Of a DNA stretch of 64,000 nt, positions 34,454 to 43,337 are shown piece by piece. The DNA is from Terrimonas_B sp041743125 (GTDB taxonomy: Bacteria; Bacteroidota; Bacteroidia; Chitinophagales; Chitinophagaceae). A model generated the notes under the pieces. The model made no database searches. It was not told the origin of the DNA and saw nothing but the letters and a program-made list of their open reading frames with translations. The number at the start of each line of letters is the position of its first letter. Within the stretch, counting starts at the first letter, position 1. The stretch lies in the NCBI GenBank assembly GCA_041743125.1, contig JBGTNK010000004.1, forward strand, positions 1-64,000. The letters are read 5' to 3'. A program made the translations under genes and the position numbers.

Positions 34454-36112
34454 ATGCTGCAAAAAATTTCTGTAAATAATTACGCTATAATAGATAAACT
34501 GGAAATCGATTTTTCTGGAAAATTAAACATTATTACCGGGGAAACAGGTGCAGGTAAATCAATTATAGTGGGCGCATTAAGTTTGATTTTAGGACAGCGG
34601 GCTGATTCCTCTCTGTTGGTAAACAAAGAAAAAAAATGCATCATCGAAGGAACATTCCTGGCTTCAAATAAAGAGGAAGTCCAATTATTTTTAAAGGAAA
34701 ATGAACTGGATTCCGGGGAAGAGCTTGTTTTAAGAAGGGAGATAACCGCAAACGGTAAGTCCAGGGCTTTTATAAATGATACGCCGGTTAATCTTTTTCT
34801 ACTGCAAAAGGTAAGTCTAATGCTGGTAGACCTTCATCTTCAATTTGATACACTGGAGTTGGGAGAAACTTACTTTCAACGGGAAGTTTTGGATGCGTTG
34901 GCAGGTAATTCCGGCCGGCTCATAGAATACCAACTTGTTTTTGCAGAATGGAAAACTTTAGAACGGAAATGCGAAGAATTAAGAAAACAAAAGCAACAAT
35001 TTGATAAAGAGGCTGACTATAATCAATTTCAATATAACGAACTGGAAGAAGCTGGTTTTAAGGAAAATGAACTTGAAAACGCAGAAGAAGAATTAAAGTT
35101 GTTGGGCAATGCAGAAGGTATTAAAGCTGCTTTAAATAAAGTACATTTTGAATTAGAGGGAAATGAAAACCCCCTGGTACAACAAATAAAGAGTTTATTT
35201 AACCAACTGCAGGCATACCAATTTTCTCATCCTGATCTCCAAACGCTGGTACAGCGATTACACTCTGCTCAAATAGAATTGCAGGATATTGCGGGAGAAA
35301 TAGGGCGGACTGGAGCTCGTATTAATTACGATCCGGAAAAAATCGAACAATTGAATGAAAGACTTTCTGTTGGTTATAAGTTATTAAAAAAGCATGGATT
35401 ACAAAATACCAATGAGTTATTAGAACTTCAAAAACAACTGCAGGAAAAAATTGGGGCTGTTTTGAATATCGATACCGAAATAAAGCAAAATGAAAAAGAA
35501 AGTAATGAGTTAAAAAAGGAAGCAGAAAAATTGGCAAAAAAAATTTCTGATATCCGAAAGAAACAAATAGCGCCCTTGCAGGAAAAAGTAAATTCTTTGC
35601 TTATACAGGTAGGCATGCCCAACGCCAGGTTAATGGTAAATTGCAAGTCTGAATCGGAATTAAACCAATTTGGAATTGACTCTGTTGAATTTTTATTTGA
35701 TGCAAATAAAAGTGGTCAGTTTCAACCCGTACGAAAAGTTGCGAGCGGTGGGGAACTTAGCCGGCTGATGCTTTGCATTAAATCACTGGTTGCTCAATCT
35801 ATCAATCTTCCTACTATGATATTTGATGAAATAGATACGGGAATTTCCGGTGAAGCTGCAAAACAAGTTGGAATAATATTAAAGCAACTCGCATCAAAAA
35901 GACAGGTTATTTGCATTACACATCAGCCCCAAATAGCTGGAAAAGCAGATGCCCATTTCTATGTTTATAAGAATATAGTGAACGATAAAGTTAAAACAGA
36001 TATTCGCCAGCTCACCAACGAAGAAAGAATAACCACAATCGCTAAAATGTTAAGTGGGGAAAAGCCCACTGCAGCCGCTTTGGAAAATGCAAGGGAAATG
36101 GTAAGGAATTAA
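34454..36112 (+). CDS. recN: DNA repair protein RecN
   Basis: SMC-like ATPase of 552 residues acting in double-strand break repair. The N-terminal Walker A is ITGETGAGKSIIVGALSLILGQR. A central coiled coil spans about residues 155-390, including a Glu/Lys-rich stretch around 300-370. The C-terminal ABC signature is VASGGELSRLMLCIKSL and Walker B is TMIFDEIDTGISGEAA, followed by the D-loop and His switch (ITHQPQIAGKAD). All ATPase motifs are intact and the length is normal. It is preceded by its own probable promoter. Confidence 0.96.
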   Translation: MLQKISVNNYAIIDKLEIDFSGKLNIITGETGAGKSIIVGALSLILGQRADSSLLVNKEKKCIIEGTFLASNKEEVQLFLKENELDSGEELVLRREITANGKSRAFINDTPVNLFLLQKVSLMLVDLHLQFDTLELGETYFQREVLDALAGNSGRLIEYQLVFAEWKTLERKCEELRKQKQQFDKEADYNQFQYNELEEAGFKENELENAEEELKLLGNAEGIKAALNKVHFELEGNENPLVQQIKSLFNQLQAYQFSHPDLQTLVQRLHSAQIELQDIAGEIGRTGARINYDPEKIEQLNERLSVGYKLLKKHGLQNTNELLELQKQLQEKIGAVLNIDTEIKQNEKESNELKKEAEKLAKKISDIRKKQIAPLQEKVNSLLIQVGMPNARLMVNCKSESELNQFGIDSVEFLFDANKSGQFQPVRKVASGGELSRLMLCIKSLVAQSINLPTMIFDEIDTGISGEAAKQVGIILKQLASKRQVICITHQPQIAGKADAHFYVYKNIVNDKVKTDIRQLTNEERITTIAKMLSGEKPTAAALENAREMVRN

Positions 36113-36280
36113 CTTTTGCAGATAATGCCCGTCCTCGAATCTTTTGGAAGAAAAGTTATTAAATTAATTTTCAGAATTGAACTTCAGATTCTTTTATCCA
36201 TTTTAGCTGTTAGCTCGCTTACCTGATGCTTGAGAGCCATTTATCGGTATTTTTACCCGCAATAAATAAAAATTAAAACT

Positions 36281-37096
36281 ATGGCAAACCTTATACTAAA
36301 AGGCAAAAAGGGTATCATTTTCGGTGCCTTGGACGAAAAATCGATTGCATGGAAAACCGCACTGAAATGCTATGAAGAAGGAGCGCAAATCGTTTTAAGC
36401 AATGCGCCGGTGGCATTGCGTATGGGGGAGATCAATAAACTTTCTGCTTTGTGTGGTAATGCCCCTGTTATTGGAGCAGACGTGACCAATATGGAAGATC
36501 TCAAAAATCTTTTTGATAAATCAATGGAACATTTCGGCGGAAAAATGGACTTTATATTACATTCTATTGGTATGAGTTTGAATGTAAGAAAAGGAAAACA
36601 TTATACTGAAATCAATTACGAATGGAACCAGAAATCATTGGATATTTCTGCAATGAGTTTTCATAAAGTGCTGCGTACAGCATGGGATTTGAATGCAATT
36701 AATGACTGGGGAAGTGTAGTAGCACTAACTTATATTGCAGCCCAGCGGGTTTTTCCTGATTATAATGAAATGGCAGATGCCAAATCGCTGCTTGAAAGCA
36801 TAACCCGGAGTTTCGGTTATCATTATGGTGTCAGGAACAAGGTCAGGGTGAATACTATTTCACAATCGCCTACGCGTACTACTGCAGGAAGTGGAGTAAA
36901 AGGTTTCGACGGATTCATTAGTTATGCCGAAGCAATGAGCCCACTTGGAAATGCCTCCGGTGAAGATTGTGCCAATTATATTGCAATCATGTTTAGTGAC
37001 CTGACAAGAATGGTCACCATGCAAAACCTTTTTCATGATGGTGGCTTCTCTTTTACCGGTGTTACACAAGCTGTAATTGAACAAATGGAAAAATAA
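36281..37096 (+). CDS. fabI: Enoyl-[acyl-carrier-protein] reductase (NADH), FabI
   Basis: Short-chain dehydrogenase-like reductase of 271 residues that carries out the last step of each fatty-acid elongation cycle. FabI-specific features are the modified cofactor loop GALDEKSIAWKTA, FILHSIGMS, and the YNEMADAK motif, where Tyr and Lys seven residues apart form the active site. The C-terminal NASGEDCANYIAIMFSDL segment is typical. FabI is the usual target of triclosan; whether this one is sensitive cannot be read from the sequence. A bidirectional terminator follows. Confidence 0.93.
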   Translation: MANLILKGKKGIIFGALDEKSIAWKTALKCYEEGAQIVLSNAPVALRMGEINKLSALCGNAPVIGADVTNMEDLKNLFDKSMEHFGGKMDFILHSIGMSLNVRKGKHYTEINYEWNQKSLDISAMSFHKVLRTAWDLNAINDWGSVVALTYIAAQRVFPDYNEMADAKSLLESITRSFGYHYGVRNKVRVNTISQSPTRTTAGSGVKGFDGFISYAEAMSPLGNASGEDCANYIAIMFSDLTRMVTMQNLFHDGGFSFTGVTQAVIEQMEK

Positions 37097-37187
37097 TTAA
37101 CCGGATACTCGTTCCGGAAATTTCCATTAATCAGGAGGCCGATTTCAAAAAGCAAAAGTCTGGAGCAATTAATTATCCATAAAAAAT

Positions 37188-37214
37188 AAAACCGCTCAAA
37201 AATGGAGCGGTTTT
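37188..37214. terminator. Bidirectional rho-independent terminator
   Basis: Perfect 10-bp inverted repeat AAAACCGCTC / GAGCGGTTTT with a 7-base loop, flanked by A-rich and T-rich tracts on either side. It lies between the convergent fabI (plus) and DUF2795 (minus) genes and can stop transcription from both. Confidence 0.85.
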
Positions 37215-37247
37215 ATTTTTAGGGCCTTTTGGGCCACAATAATTCAC

Positions 37248-37472
37248 TTAATATTCATCTTCATTAAAAAGAAAATCTTCTTGGGTGGGATAATCTGGCC
37301 ATATATCTTCAATAGTCTCATAAACATCCTGGCCTTCGTCTTCCAGTTCCTGAAGATTTTCTACCACTTCAAGAGGAGCTCCTGAACGGATTGAATAATC
37401 AATCAATTCATCTTTTGTAGCAGGCCAGGGAGCATCTTCAAGATAAGAGGCCAGTTCTAACGTCCAAAACAT
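37248..37472 (-). CDS. DUF2795 domain protein
   Basis: Small acidic protein of 74 residues (MFWTLELASYLEDAPWPATK..., then SIRSGAPLEVVENLQELED and an acidic tail with DIWPDYP). The conserved pattern of a helical WPATKDELIDYA-like segment followed by GAPLEVVENLQEL belongs to DUF2795, widespread in Bacteroidota and of unknown function. No signal or membrane segment. It stands alone on the minus strand. Confidence 0.85.
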   Translation of the reverse strand: MFWTLELASYLEDAPWPATKDELIDYSIRSGAPLEVVENLQELEDEGQDVYETIEDIWPDYPTQEDFLFNEDEY

Positions 37473-37684
37473 ATTCGAAGAATTTAATTTATTTAAAAGT
37501 CCGGTTTAGGGATTTTGTTTATACCCCAATTTTCCGCAAATGTAACGGTATTAACGAATTTTCCAAATGCTTAGTTGTTTTTGGGGTAATGAATAATTTC
37601 TTAAAATCACCTGGCGGCAGCGATCCTTTTTTGAATCGGGCTTCGTTTTAAGGATATTTGGCTTATTTATTAGAATCTAATATT

Positions 37685-38335
37685 ATGATTTCAGGCAAGA
37701 ATATATATAAGAAATATGGAGTGGTAGAGGTTTTAAAGGGTGTTGACATAGAAGTGGAAAGGGGTGAAGTAGCCTCTATTGTAGGGCCTTCGGGATCTGG
37801 AAAAAGTACTTTACTCCATATCCTGGGAACTTTGGATAAGCAGGATAAAGGAACTGTTAGTATGAATAATGTGCCAATTGAATCTCTGGATGAAAAAAAA
37901 TTGTCTGCCTTCAGGAACAAGCATATCGGGTTTGTTTTTCAGTTTCACCATTTGCTTCCGGAATTTACGGCGCTTGAAAACGTTTGTATTCCCGGCTGGC
38001 TGGCTGGCCGTAAGAAATCTGAAGTAAAAACAGAAGCTGTTAAGCTGCTGAACATGATAGGTCTATCAAAAAGAATGGAAAACAAACCTAACCAGTTGTC
38101 AGGCGGTGAGCAGCAAAGAGTGGCTGTTGCCAGGGCATTGATAAACAAGCCGGATATAATCATGGCTGATGAACCTACGGGTAACCTGGATTCAGTTAAT
38201 GCGAAAGAATTACATCAATTATTTTTTGATCTCCGTAAACAATTCAATCAAACCTTTTTGATTGTTACTCATAATGAAGAACTGGCCCGACTTAGTGACA
38301 GAATTCTTCATATGAAAGATGGGAAAATAGTTTAA
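37685..38335 (+). CDS. ABC transporter ATP-binding protein, LolD-like
   Basis: ABC ATPase of 216 residues. Walker A GPSGSGKSTLL, Q-loop FVFQFHHLLPEF, signature LSGGEQQRVAVARAL, Walker B IIMADEPTGNLD and H-loop VTHNEEL are all present. The 'PTGNLD' form and the FxFQFHHLLPEFTALENV segment are typical of LolD, which powers lipoprotein release from the inner membrane, and of MacB-type ATPases. No LolC/E permease gene is adjacent, so the partner is encoded elsewhere. I chose the ATG at 37685 instead of an upstream TTG at 37658 because it gives the standard start. Confidence 0.88.
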   Translation: MISGKNIYKKYGVVEVLKGVDIEVERGEVASIVGPSGSGKSTLLHILGTLDKQDKGTVSMNNVPIESLDEKKLSAFRNKHIGFVFQFHHLLPEFTALENVCIPGWLAGRKKSEVKTEAVKLLNMIGLSKRMENKPNQLSGGEQQRVAVARALINKPDIIMADEPTGNLDSVNAKELHQLFFDLRKQFNQTFLIVTHNEELARLSDRILHMKDGKIV

Positions 38336-38364
38336 ATAAGAAGGAAGGGCAGGATAATTTTGAG

Positions 38365-38925
38365 CTAAATACGGGGTTTCCATGGTTGCTCTTCAATTTT
38401 TAGCAAATGACCGGTATACCTCGCCAAAACGAAAAGATAATCACTCAACCGGTTTAAATATTTAATAATTGCGGGCTCCACTTCATTATTTTCCTTTTCT
38501 AATCTCACGCAGCAACGCTCAGCTCTCCTGCAAATAGAACGGCATACATGAACATGGGATATCGTGGGATGTCCTCCCGGGAGGATGAAAAATTTCATGG
38601 CCGGTAAGGATTTATTCATTTTGTCTATTTCCTTTTCCAACAACACTATATCTTTCTCCTTGAGATCGGGAATCTTCATTTTGGTTTCTTTAAGCGGGTC
38701 GCAGGCAAGAGCAGCGCCTATAGTGAATAACCGGTCCTGAATTTCGTTAAGAATTATCCTGCTGTTTTTATTTTCAATAATATCCTTGCATAAACCGAGG
38801 TATGAGTTCAGTTCATCAATTGTCCCGTATGCTTCTATACGCAAGTGAGCCTTAGAAACTTTAGTGCCTCCTATTAATGAAGTGGTTCCTTTGTCTCCAG
38901 TTTTCGTATAAATTTTTAAGGCCAT
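38365..38925 (-). CDS. Cob(I)yrinic acid a,c-diamide adenosyltransferase (PduO type)
   Basis: ATP:corrinoid adenosyltransferase of 186 residues, PduO family, which makes adenosylcobalamin from cob(I)alamin. The N-terminal ATP-binding motif is IYTKTGDKGTTSLIGG. RIEAYGTIDELNS and RSICRRAERCCVRLE hold the other conserved catalytic Arg/Glu. The C-terminal SDYLFVLARY is characteristic. ATG 38925 is preferred over an in-frame TTG two codons upstream. It is flanked by two LolD-like ABC ATPase genes, one convergent, but there is no evident link. Confidence 0.93.
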   Translation of the reverse strand: MALKIYTKTGDKGTTSLIGGTKVSKAHLRIEAYGTIDELNSYLGLCKDIIENKNSRIILNEIQDRLFTIGAALACDPLKETKMKIPDLKEKDIVLLEKEIDKMNKSLPAMKFFILPGGHPTISHVHVCRSICRRAERCCVRLEKENNEVEPAIIKYLNRLSDYLFVLARYTGHLLKIEEQPWKPRI

Positions 38926-38976
38926 GTGCAAACTCTGCTTTGGGTATATGATTTTTAGGATTAATTATATAAATTT

Positions 38977-39726
38977 TTACTGACGTGTGTACATTCCGGC
39001 TTTTTCATTTTTTTGGTCATTTTCTATAATTCCATCACGAAGCCTGATGATACGAAGTGCATGATTGGCTATATCTTCCTCATGAGTAACCAGGACAATT
39101 GTATTACCTCCGGATTGAATTGTATTAAAAATCTCCATGATCTCATACGATGTCTTTGTATCCAGGTTACCAGTAGGCTCATCTGCAAGAATAATAGCCG
39201 GATCATTCACAAGGGCTCTGGCTATAGCCACCCGCTGCGATTGGCCACCGCTTAGTTCATTTGGCCGGTGGTGGCTGCGGTCGCTGAGATTAACCATATC
39301 CAAAACGTGTAATGCTTTTTCATTGCGGAGCTTTTTACTCATTCCTCCATATACCAGCGGTAAGGCTACATTTTCAAGGGCGGTCAGCCGGGGAAGCAGA
39401 TTAAATTGCTGAAATACAAATCCAATTTCTTTATTGCGCACTTCGGCAAGGGAATTATCTTCCATCTCGCTTACATCCTGCCTGTTCAAAATATATTTTC
39501 CGGCAGTAGGCGTATCCAGGCACCCGATAATATTCATTAAAGTGCTTTTGCCCGAACCCGAAGGCCCCATCAAGGCTACATATTCATTTCTATATATTTC
39601 TAATGACAGGCCTTTCAAAACTTCCAGTACATTTTTGCCCATTATATAATTCTTCCGGATATTTTCCAGGTGAATTATACAATCGTTGGCCACCTGCGTA
39701 TTTTGAAAAGTTTTAGGAGTATCCAA
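38977..39726 (-). CDS. ABC transporter ATP-binding protein, LolD/MacB-like
   Basis: ABC ATPase of 249 residues with Walker A GPSGSGKSTLMNIIG, Q-loop FVFQQFNLLPRL, signature LSGGQSQRVAIARAL, Walker B IILADEPTGNLD and H-loop VTHEEDIANHA. A leading segment of about 20 residues precedes the ABC fold. It resembles the MacB/FtsE/LolD group that works with permeases having a periplasmic domain. Again no permease neighbour is found. It differs clearly from the other ATPase at 37685, so the two are separate transporters, not a recent duplication. Confidence 0.88.
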   Translation of the reverse strand: MDTPKTFQNTQVANDCIIHLENIRKNYIMGKNVLEVLKGLSLEIYRNEYVALMGPSGSGKSTLMNIIGCLDTPTAGKYILNRQDVSEMEDNSLAEVRNKEIGFVFQQFNLLPRLTALENVALPLVYGGMSKKLRNEKALHVLDMVNLSDRSHHRPNELSGGQSQRVAIARALVNDPAIILADEPTGNLDTKTSYEIMEIFNTIQSGGNTIVLVTHEEDIANHALRIIRLRDGIIENDQKNEKAGMYTRQ

Positions 39727-39774
39727 GCGTTTTTATTTTATAAATTCTTTTATCAGGCGGGTTTGGGTATGCAT

Positions 39775-40074
39775 TCAGGAGGCTGGGTTTTTTATAACCT
39801 TTGGTACTTTGAAAAATTGATTGTTGTGAGAAGGAGCATTTTTCAAGGCTTCTGAACGGCTAACTGAACCTTCTATTTCATCTTCCCTCAAAACATTTAT
39901 TTCACTACTCATGTGCAAAAGAGGCTCTACGTTCTCCAGGTCCAGCTCATTCAATTTTTCAACAAAAACAATCATGCGTTGCAGGTCCTTTTTTATTTCC
40001 TGCGTTTCTGATTCATTGAATTTTAACCGGGCAAGGTGGGCCAGTTTGTCAATCATTGCATCGGTAACTTCCAT
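39775..40074 (-). CDS. gatC: Asp-tRNA(Asn)/Glu-tRNA(Gln) amidotransferase subunit C
   Basis: GatC of 99 residues. This small subunit stabilises the GatA/GatB complex that amidates Glu-tRNA(Gln) or Asp-tRNA(Asn). The characteristic IDKLAHLARLKFNESETQ segment is followed by the MIVFVEKLNELDLENVEPL helix and, near the end, a FFKVPKVIK motif that contacts GatA. ATG 40074 is the start; the frame is open upstream to 40134 but that part is unlike GatC. gatA and gatB are not adjacent. Confidence 0.93.
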   Translation of the reverse strand: MEVTDAMIDKLAHLARLKFNESETQEIKKDLQRMIVFVEKLNELDLENVEPLLHMSSEINVLREDEIEGSVSRSEALKNAPSHNNQFFKVPKVIKNPAS

Positions 40075-40227
40075 CCGGCAAATATAGTTTTCAATTGGCA
40101 ATAGGCAATTTTCAAAGGACGAATGGCAAACCAATGAACAACTACTCCAACTGCCTTCTTTTCTTATCTTCGCCGCCTTACCTTTTGAGCTATAATAAAA
40201 GAAATAAAAGGGATTTTTTAAAAACGA

Positions 40228-41259
40228 ATGTGTTTGGGAACTATGGGAAAGAATAAGGAAATAGTAATGAGTGGTATACGCCCAACAGGTTTTCTACACC
40301 TGGGAAATTATTTTGGCGCTTTAAAAAATTATGTTCGGATGCAGGATGAATATGATTGCTATTTTATGGTGGCTGATCTTCATTCGCTTACTACGCATCC
40401 GGATACCAGTGAATTAAAATTGAATGTTCACCGGGTGTTGTCTGAAAATATTGCCTGTGGTTTAGATCCGGACAAGGCAACGCTTTACTGCCAAAGCCAT
40501 ATCCGGGAAACTTCTGAATTATACTTGTATCTCAACATGCTTGCCTACAAAGGGGAATTGGAAAAAACTGCCACATTTAAAGATAAAGTAAGGCAGCACC
40601 CCGAAAATGCAAATGCCGGGTTGTTGACTTACCCCGTACTCCAGACCGCGGATATTATTTTACATCGGGCATCTTTGGTTCCTGTAGGTAAAGACCAGGA
40701 ACAACATCTTGAAATGGCACGCAATTTTGCGAATCGTTTCAATCACAGGTATAGCGACGTCTTTCCAGAACCCCATGCATTTAATTATGGAGGAGAATTG
40801 ATTAAGGTCCCCGGTTTGGATGGAAAAGGCAAAATGAGCAAAAGTGAAAATCAATTAGCCACCATTTATCTTTCTGATGATGACGACCTCATCAGGAAAA
40901 AAGTAATGAAGGCCAAAACTGATTCAGGCCCGGTAGAATCCAATGCGCCAATACCTGATTATATAGAGAATATTTTTTCATTAATGAGGTTGGTTAGCCC
41001 TCCGGACGTGATAGAGAAGTACCAGGAGGATTATGTAAAAGGTTCTATTCGCTATGGCGATATGAAAAAGCAGTTAGGGGAACACATGGTTCAATTCATT
41101 GCCCCTATCCGCGAAAAATCAGAGGCTATCCGTAACAACACGGGCTATTTAAATGAAGTGATGGAGAAAGGAGCAGAAAAAGCAAGGCAAAGTGCCCGGC
41201 AAACGATGGAGTTGGTAAGAGATGCCATGGGATTGAACTATTTTCATAACAAGCAATAA
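40228..41259 (+). CDS. trpS: Tryptophanyl-tRNA synthetase
   Basis: Class I aminoacyl-tRNA synthetase of 343 residues. The HIGH-type motif is GFLHLGNYFGAL and the KMSKS motif is GKGKMSKSENQL. The opening VMSGIRPTG and the GKDQEQHLEMARNFANRF segment are TrpRS-specific. Length is normal for the bacterial form. ATG 40228 is taken as the start; ATG 40243 would also align with homologues. A probable deoxynucleoside kinase promoter lies immediately downstream of its stop, so the next gene is separately transcribed. Confidence 0.96.
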   Translation: MCLGTMGKNKEIVMSGIRPTGFLHLGNYFGALKNYVRMQDEYDCYFMVADLHSLTTHPDTSELKLNVHRVLSENIACGLDPDKATLYCQSHIRETSELYLYLNMLAYKGELEKTATFKDKVRQHPENANAGLLTYPVLQTADIILHRASLVPVGKDQEQHLEMARNFANRFNHRYSDVFPEPHAFNYGGELIKVPGLDGKGKMSKSENQLATIYLSDDDDLIRKKVMKAKTDSGPVESNAPIPDYIENIFSLMRLVSPPDVIEKYQEDYVKGSIRYGDMKKQLGEHMVQFIAPIREKSEAIRNNTGYLNEVMEKGAEKARQSARQTMELVRDAMGLNYFHNKQ

Positions 41260-41265
41260 AAGGGA

Positions 41266-41294
41266 TTGCAGGGGTTATTTTATATTTATCTTTC
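41266..41294 (+). promoter_or_regulatory. Possible promoter for the deoxynucleoside kinase gene
   Basis: TTG (41266-41268), an 18-base spacer and TATCTTTC (41287-41294) match the TTG-N17..21-TAnnTTTG consensus except for the last base. The -7 box is 35 bases before the ATG at 41330. Confidence 0.4.
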
Positions 41295-41329
41295 AGGCTC
41301 TGAAATTCTTATCCCTGACATTGAATAAT

Positions 41330-41968
41330 ATGGCAAAATCTAAGGCAAAAACAAAACATATCGCAGTCGCCGGCAACATCGGTGCCGGTAAGACAACGCT
41401 GACCGAAATGCTTAGCAAGCATTATAAATGGATACCCAATTTTGAAGATGTGGAGCACAATCCCTACCTCATGGATTTTTATGAAGATATGCCCCGGTGG
41501 AGTTTTAATTTACAAATTTATTTTTTGAACAGCCGCCTCCGGCAATTGGTTGAAATTCAAAAAGGCACTGAGACCGTAATACAGGACAGGACAATATATG
41601 AAGATGCTAATATTTTTGCTCCTAATCTGCATGAAATGGGGCTTATGAGCAAAAGGGACTTTGATAATTATTTTCATTTTTTTCAAACATTAAAAACCCT
41701 GGTTCAACCCCCCGATCTTTTGATTTACCTGAACGCTTCAGTGCCTACTCTGGTGGGACAAATTCAGAAAAGAGGAAGAGAATATGAAGAAAATATTCGC
41801 CTGGATTATTTGAAGAGGCTTAATGAGTATTACAACAAATGGATTGCGGGTTATAAAGAAGGTCAGTTATTGATCATTGACGTGGATAAAAATAATTTTG
41901 CTGATAATGAAGAGGACCTGGGGGAAATTATTGCCAAAGTAGACGCCCAGTTGTATGGATTATTTTAA
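41330..41968 (+). CDS. Deoxynucleoside kinase
   Basis: dNK-family kinase of 212 residues that phosphorylates deoxynucleosides in the salvage pathway. Walker A is AGNIGAGKTTLTEML, and the family-specific QDRTIYEDANIFA (Asp-Arg-Thr/Ser-Ile-Tyr-Glu-Asp) is present, followed by the lid Arg region IQKRGREYEENI. Substrate range (dA, dG, dC or dT) cannot be read from the sequence, but Bacteroidota enzymes of this type are usually dAK/dGK-like. ATG 41330 is chosen over an in-frame TTG at 41321. Confidence 0.9.
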   Translation: MAKSKAKTKHIAVAGNIGAGKTTLTEMLSKHYKWIPNFEDVEHNPYLMDFYEDMPRWSFNLQIYFLNSRLRQLVEIQKGTETVIQDRTIYEDANIFAPNLHEMGLMSKRDFDNYFHFFQTLKTLVQPPDLLIYLNASVPTLVGQIQKRGREYEENIRLDYLKRLNEYYNKWIAGYKEGQLLIIDVDKNNFADNEEDLGEIIAKVDAQLYGLF

Positions 41969-42015
41969 CTGTTTTTAGGGAATCCGGTCTGGCTTAAAAA
42001 AAGTAAATTGTGAAC

Positions 42016-42618
42016 ATGAAAATGATCATACTGTTTGCAAGTATTCTTCTCTCCTTTACATCTGAATCGCAGTCATTAAAAGAAGCCCTTTATGGCGGTA
42101 AATTAAAAGCTGATACGGGTGCCGTTATAAGAAAAGGGGATAGTTTGAAGATCAAAGAAAATATTGCCCAAAAGGTTATTGAAGATTCAATTAAAAAAGA
42201 AGAAATAGCCCTGGTCAAACAAAACGCAGCGGCAGCCGGGCTTGATACGAGTACTACCGGGAATATAAATATTTCAACTGAAACATCTGCATCCGAAACA
42301 GCAGTGAAAACTATTCCGGCAGACAATAACCTGATCTGGAAAACTTTTATTGATACCGTTAGCAGTTCCGTAAGATCTGAAGTCATCACTTCCAACAAAT
42401 TAAAGAAAGGAGCCTATTCCGTGCTCATACAATATGAAATCAGGCCGGATGGACAGATTAATATTAACAGTGTAGTCTCTGATCCTCAAAATTCTTTTTT
42501 AGAAGGACAAATTAAGGTGAGATTGATGTTGGATGCCCCTCAAATGAACCCCGTAATGGGCACAAATGGTAAACCAAGAACTGTTGCCAGAAAACAATTG
42601 TTGAGTTTTACTAAATAA
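42016..42618 (+). CDS. Secreted protein with TonB-like C-terminal domain, unknown function
   Basis: Protein of 200 residues with a cleavable signal peptide (ends near SFTSESQS). Residues 20-110 are low-complexity and rich in Lys, Ala, Thr and Ser; the last 75 residues look folded (YSVLIQYEIRPDGQININ, then GQIKVRLMLDAPQMNPVM). The sequence around YEIRPDGQI resembles TonB/TolA C-terminal domains (in which Pro-Asp-Gly precedes a beta strand), but no membrane helix typical of an energy transducer is seen. Function unknown. GTG 42010 is an alternative start two codons earlier. Confidence 0.6.
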   Translation: MKMIILFASILLSFTSESQSLKEALYGGKLKADTGAVIRKGDSLKIKENIAQKVIEDSIKKEEIALVKQNAAAAGLDTSTTGNINISTETSASETAVKTIPADNNLIWKTFIDTVSSSVRSEVITSNKLKKGAYSVLIQYEIRPDGQININSVVSDPQNSFLEGQIKVRLMLDAPQMNPVMGTNGKPRTVARKQLLSFTK

Positions 42619-42681
42619 AAAAAATTTAAGATCAAGTAAGTGTTTTTTCCTGCCAGGGATAAATTTGTAAAACCGTTATGC

Positions 42682-43224
42682 TTATTGATTATAGCCGGAA
42701 TACTGTTCGTAGTCATTCAGTAACCGATCAATTTTTTTCAACCATTCCTTTTGTTTGTTCTTATTTATACTATGATTTGTTTCCAGGTCATAGGCGTTTT
42801 GCATCTCCTCTTTTTCCGCTGTAATGGATTCATATATTTTTCTCAGGTCATTCTTAAAATTATTCTTATTGAATTTGTATTCACTCAATTTCATATTAAG
42901 CTTGCGGGCAAATATTTCAGCAATATCAAAATGCCCTTGTTCATGGGCCAGTATGTAATCTGTTTTGTGAATTCCCCAGGATTTAGTTTTAGAAAAACTA
43001 CAGGTGATTTTATAACCAAAACCCTTGCTGTTAAAATTATATTCAATGCCAAGATAGGTGGCGGTGGAGGCAGCCGCATCAGAATCTGGTTTTACATTGC
43101 CTTTATAATCGGCCCAGGTGAGTCTTTGGTCCGGATTCCAACTAATTAATTCCTCATCCATATCCTGGCTGAAAGAAGATAAGGATAATGACAGCACTAA
43201 AAGGGGAATTAGATTTTGCATCAT
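42682..43224 (-). CDS. DUF922 putative secreted zinc-dependent protease
   Basis: Protein of 180 residues with a signal peptide ending near SSFSQ (about residue 19). The mature part begins with the conserved WNPDQRLTWADYKG, and the putative zinc site is HEQGHFD (HExxH) near residue 94, in the AHEQGHFDIAE context typical of DUF922 proteins. This family is predicted to be a secreted metallopeptidase on motif grounds alone; no activity is known to me. The C-terminus is Lys/Asn-rich and helical. It is followed downstream by no related gene. Confidence 0.8.
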   Translation of the reverse strand: MMQNLIPLLVLSLSLSSFSQDMDEELISWNPDQRLTWADYKGNVKPDSDAAASTATYLGIEYNFNSKGFGYKITCSFSKTKSWGIHKTDYILAHEQGHFDIAEIFARKLNMKLSEYKFNKNNFKNDLRKIYESITAEKEEMQNAYDLETNHSINKNKQKEWLKKIDRLLNDYEQYSGYNQ

Positions 43225-43281
43225 GGAATCTAGAACGGCAGCATGGTATGGAAAGTTGCAGCCACGAATAAAATATGTTCT

Positions 43282-43316
43282 TAAAAAAAAACTCCCCCGG
43301 ATCTATACCGGGAGAG
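43282..43316 (-). terminator. Rho-independent terminator after pckA
   Basis: Read on the minus strand, CTCCCGG and CCGGGGGAG form an imperfect GC-rich stem (a bulge in the 3' arm) around a 7-base loop, followed by nine T. It lies about 22-56 bases after the pckA stop (43338) and serves that gene. Confidence 0.75.
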
Positions 43317-43337
43317 TATAAGACAAATAGAGAGTGA

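Noticed and set aside
42751..43149. Plus-strand 132-codon frame opposite the DUF922 gene
   Set aside because: It is the antisense of a gene with signal peptide and HExxH motif; its composition is low-complexity and without homology that I can see.
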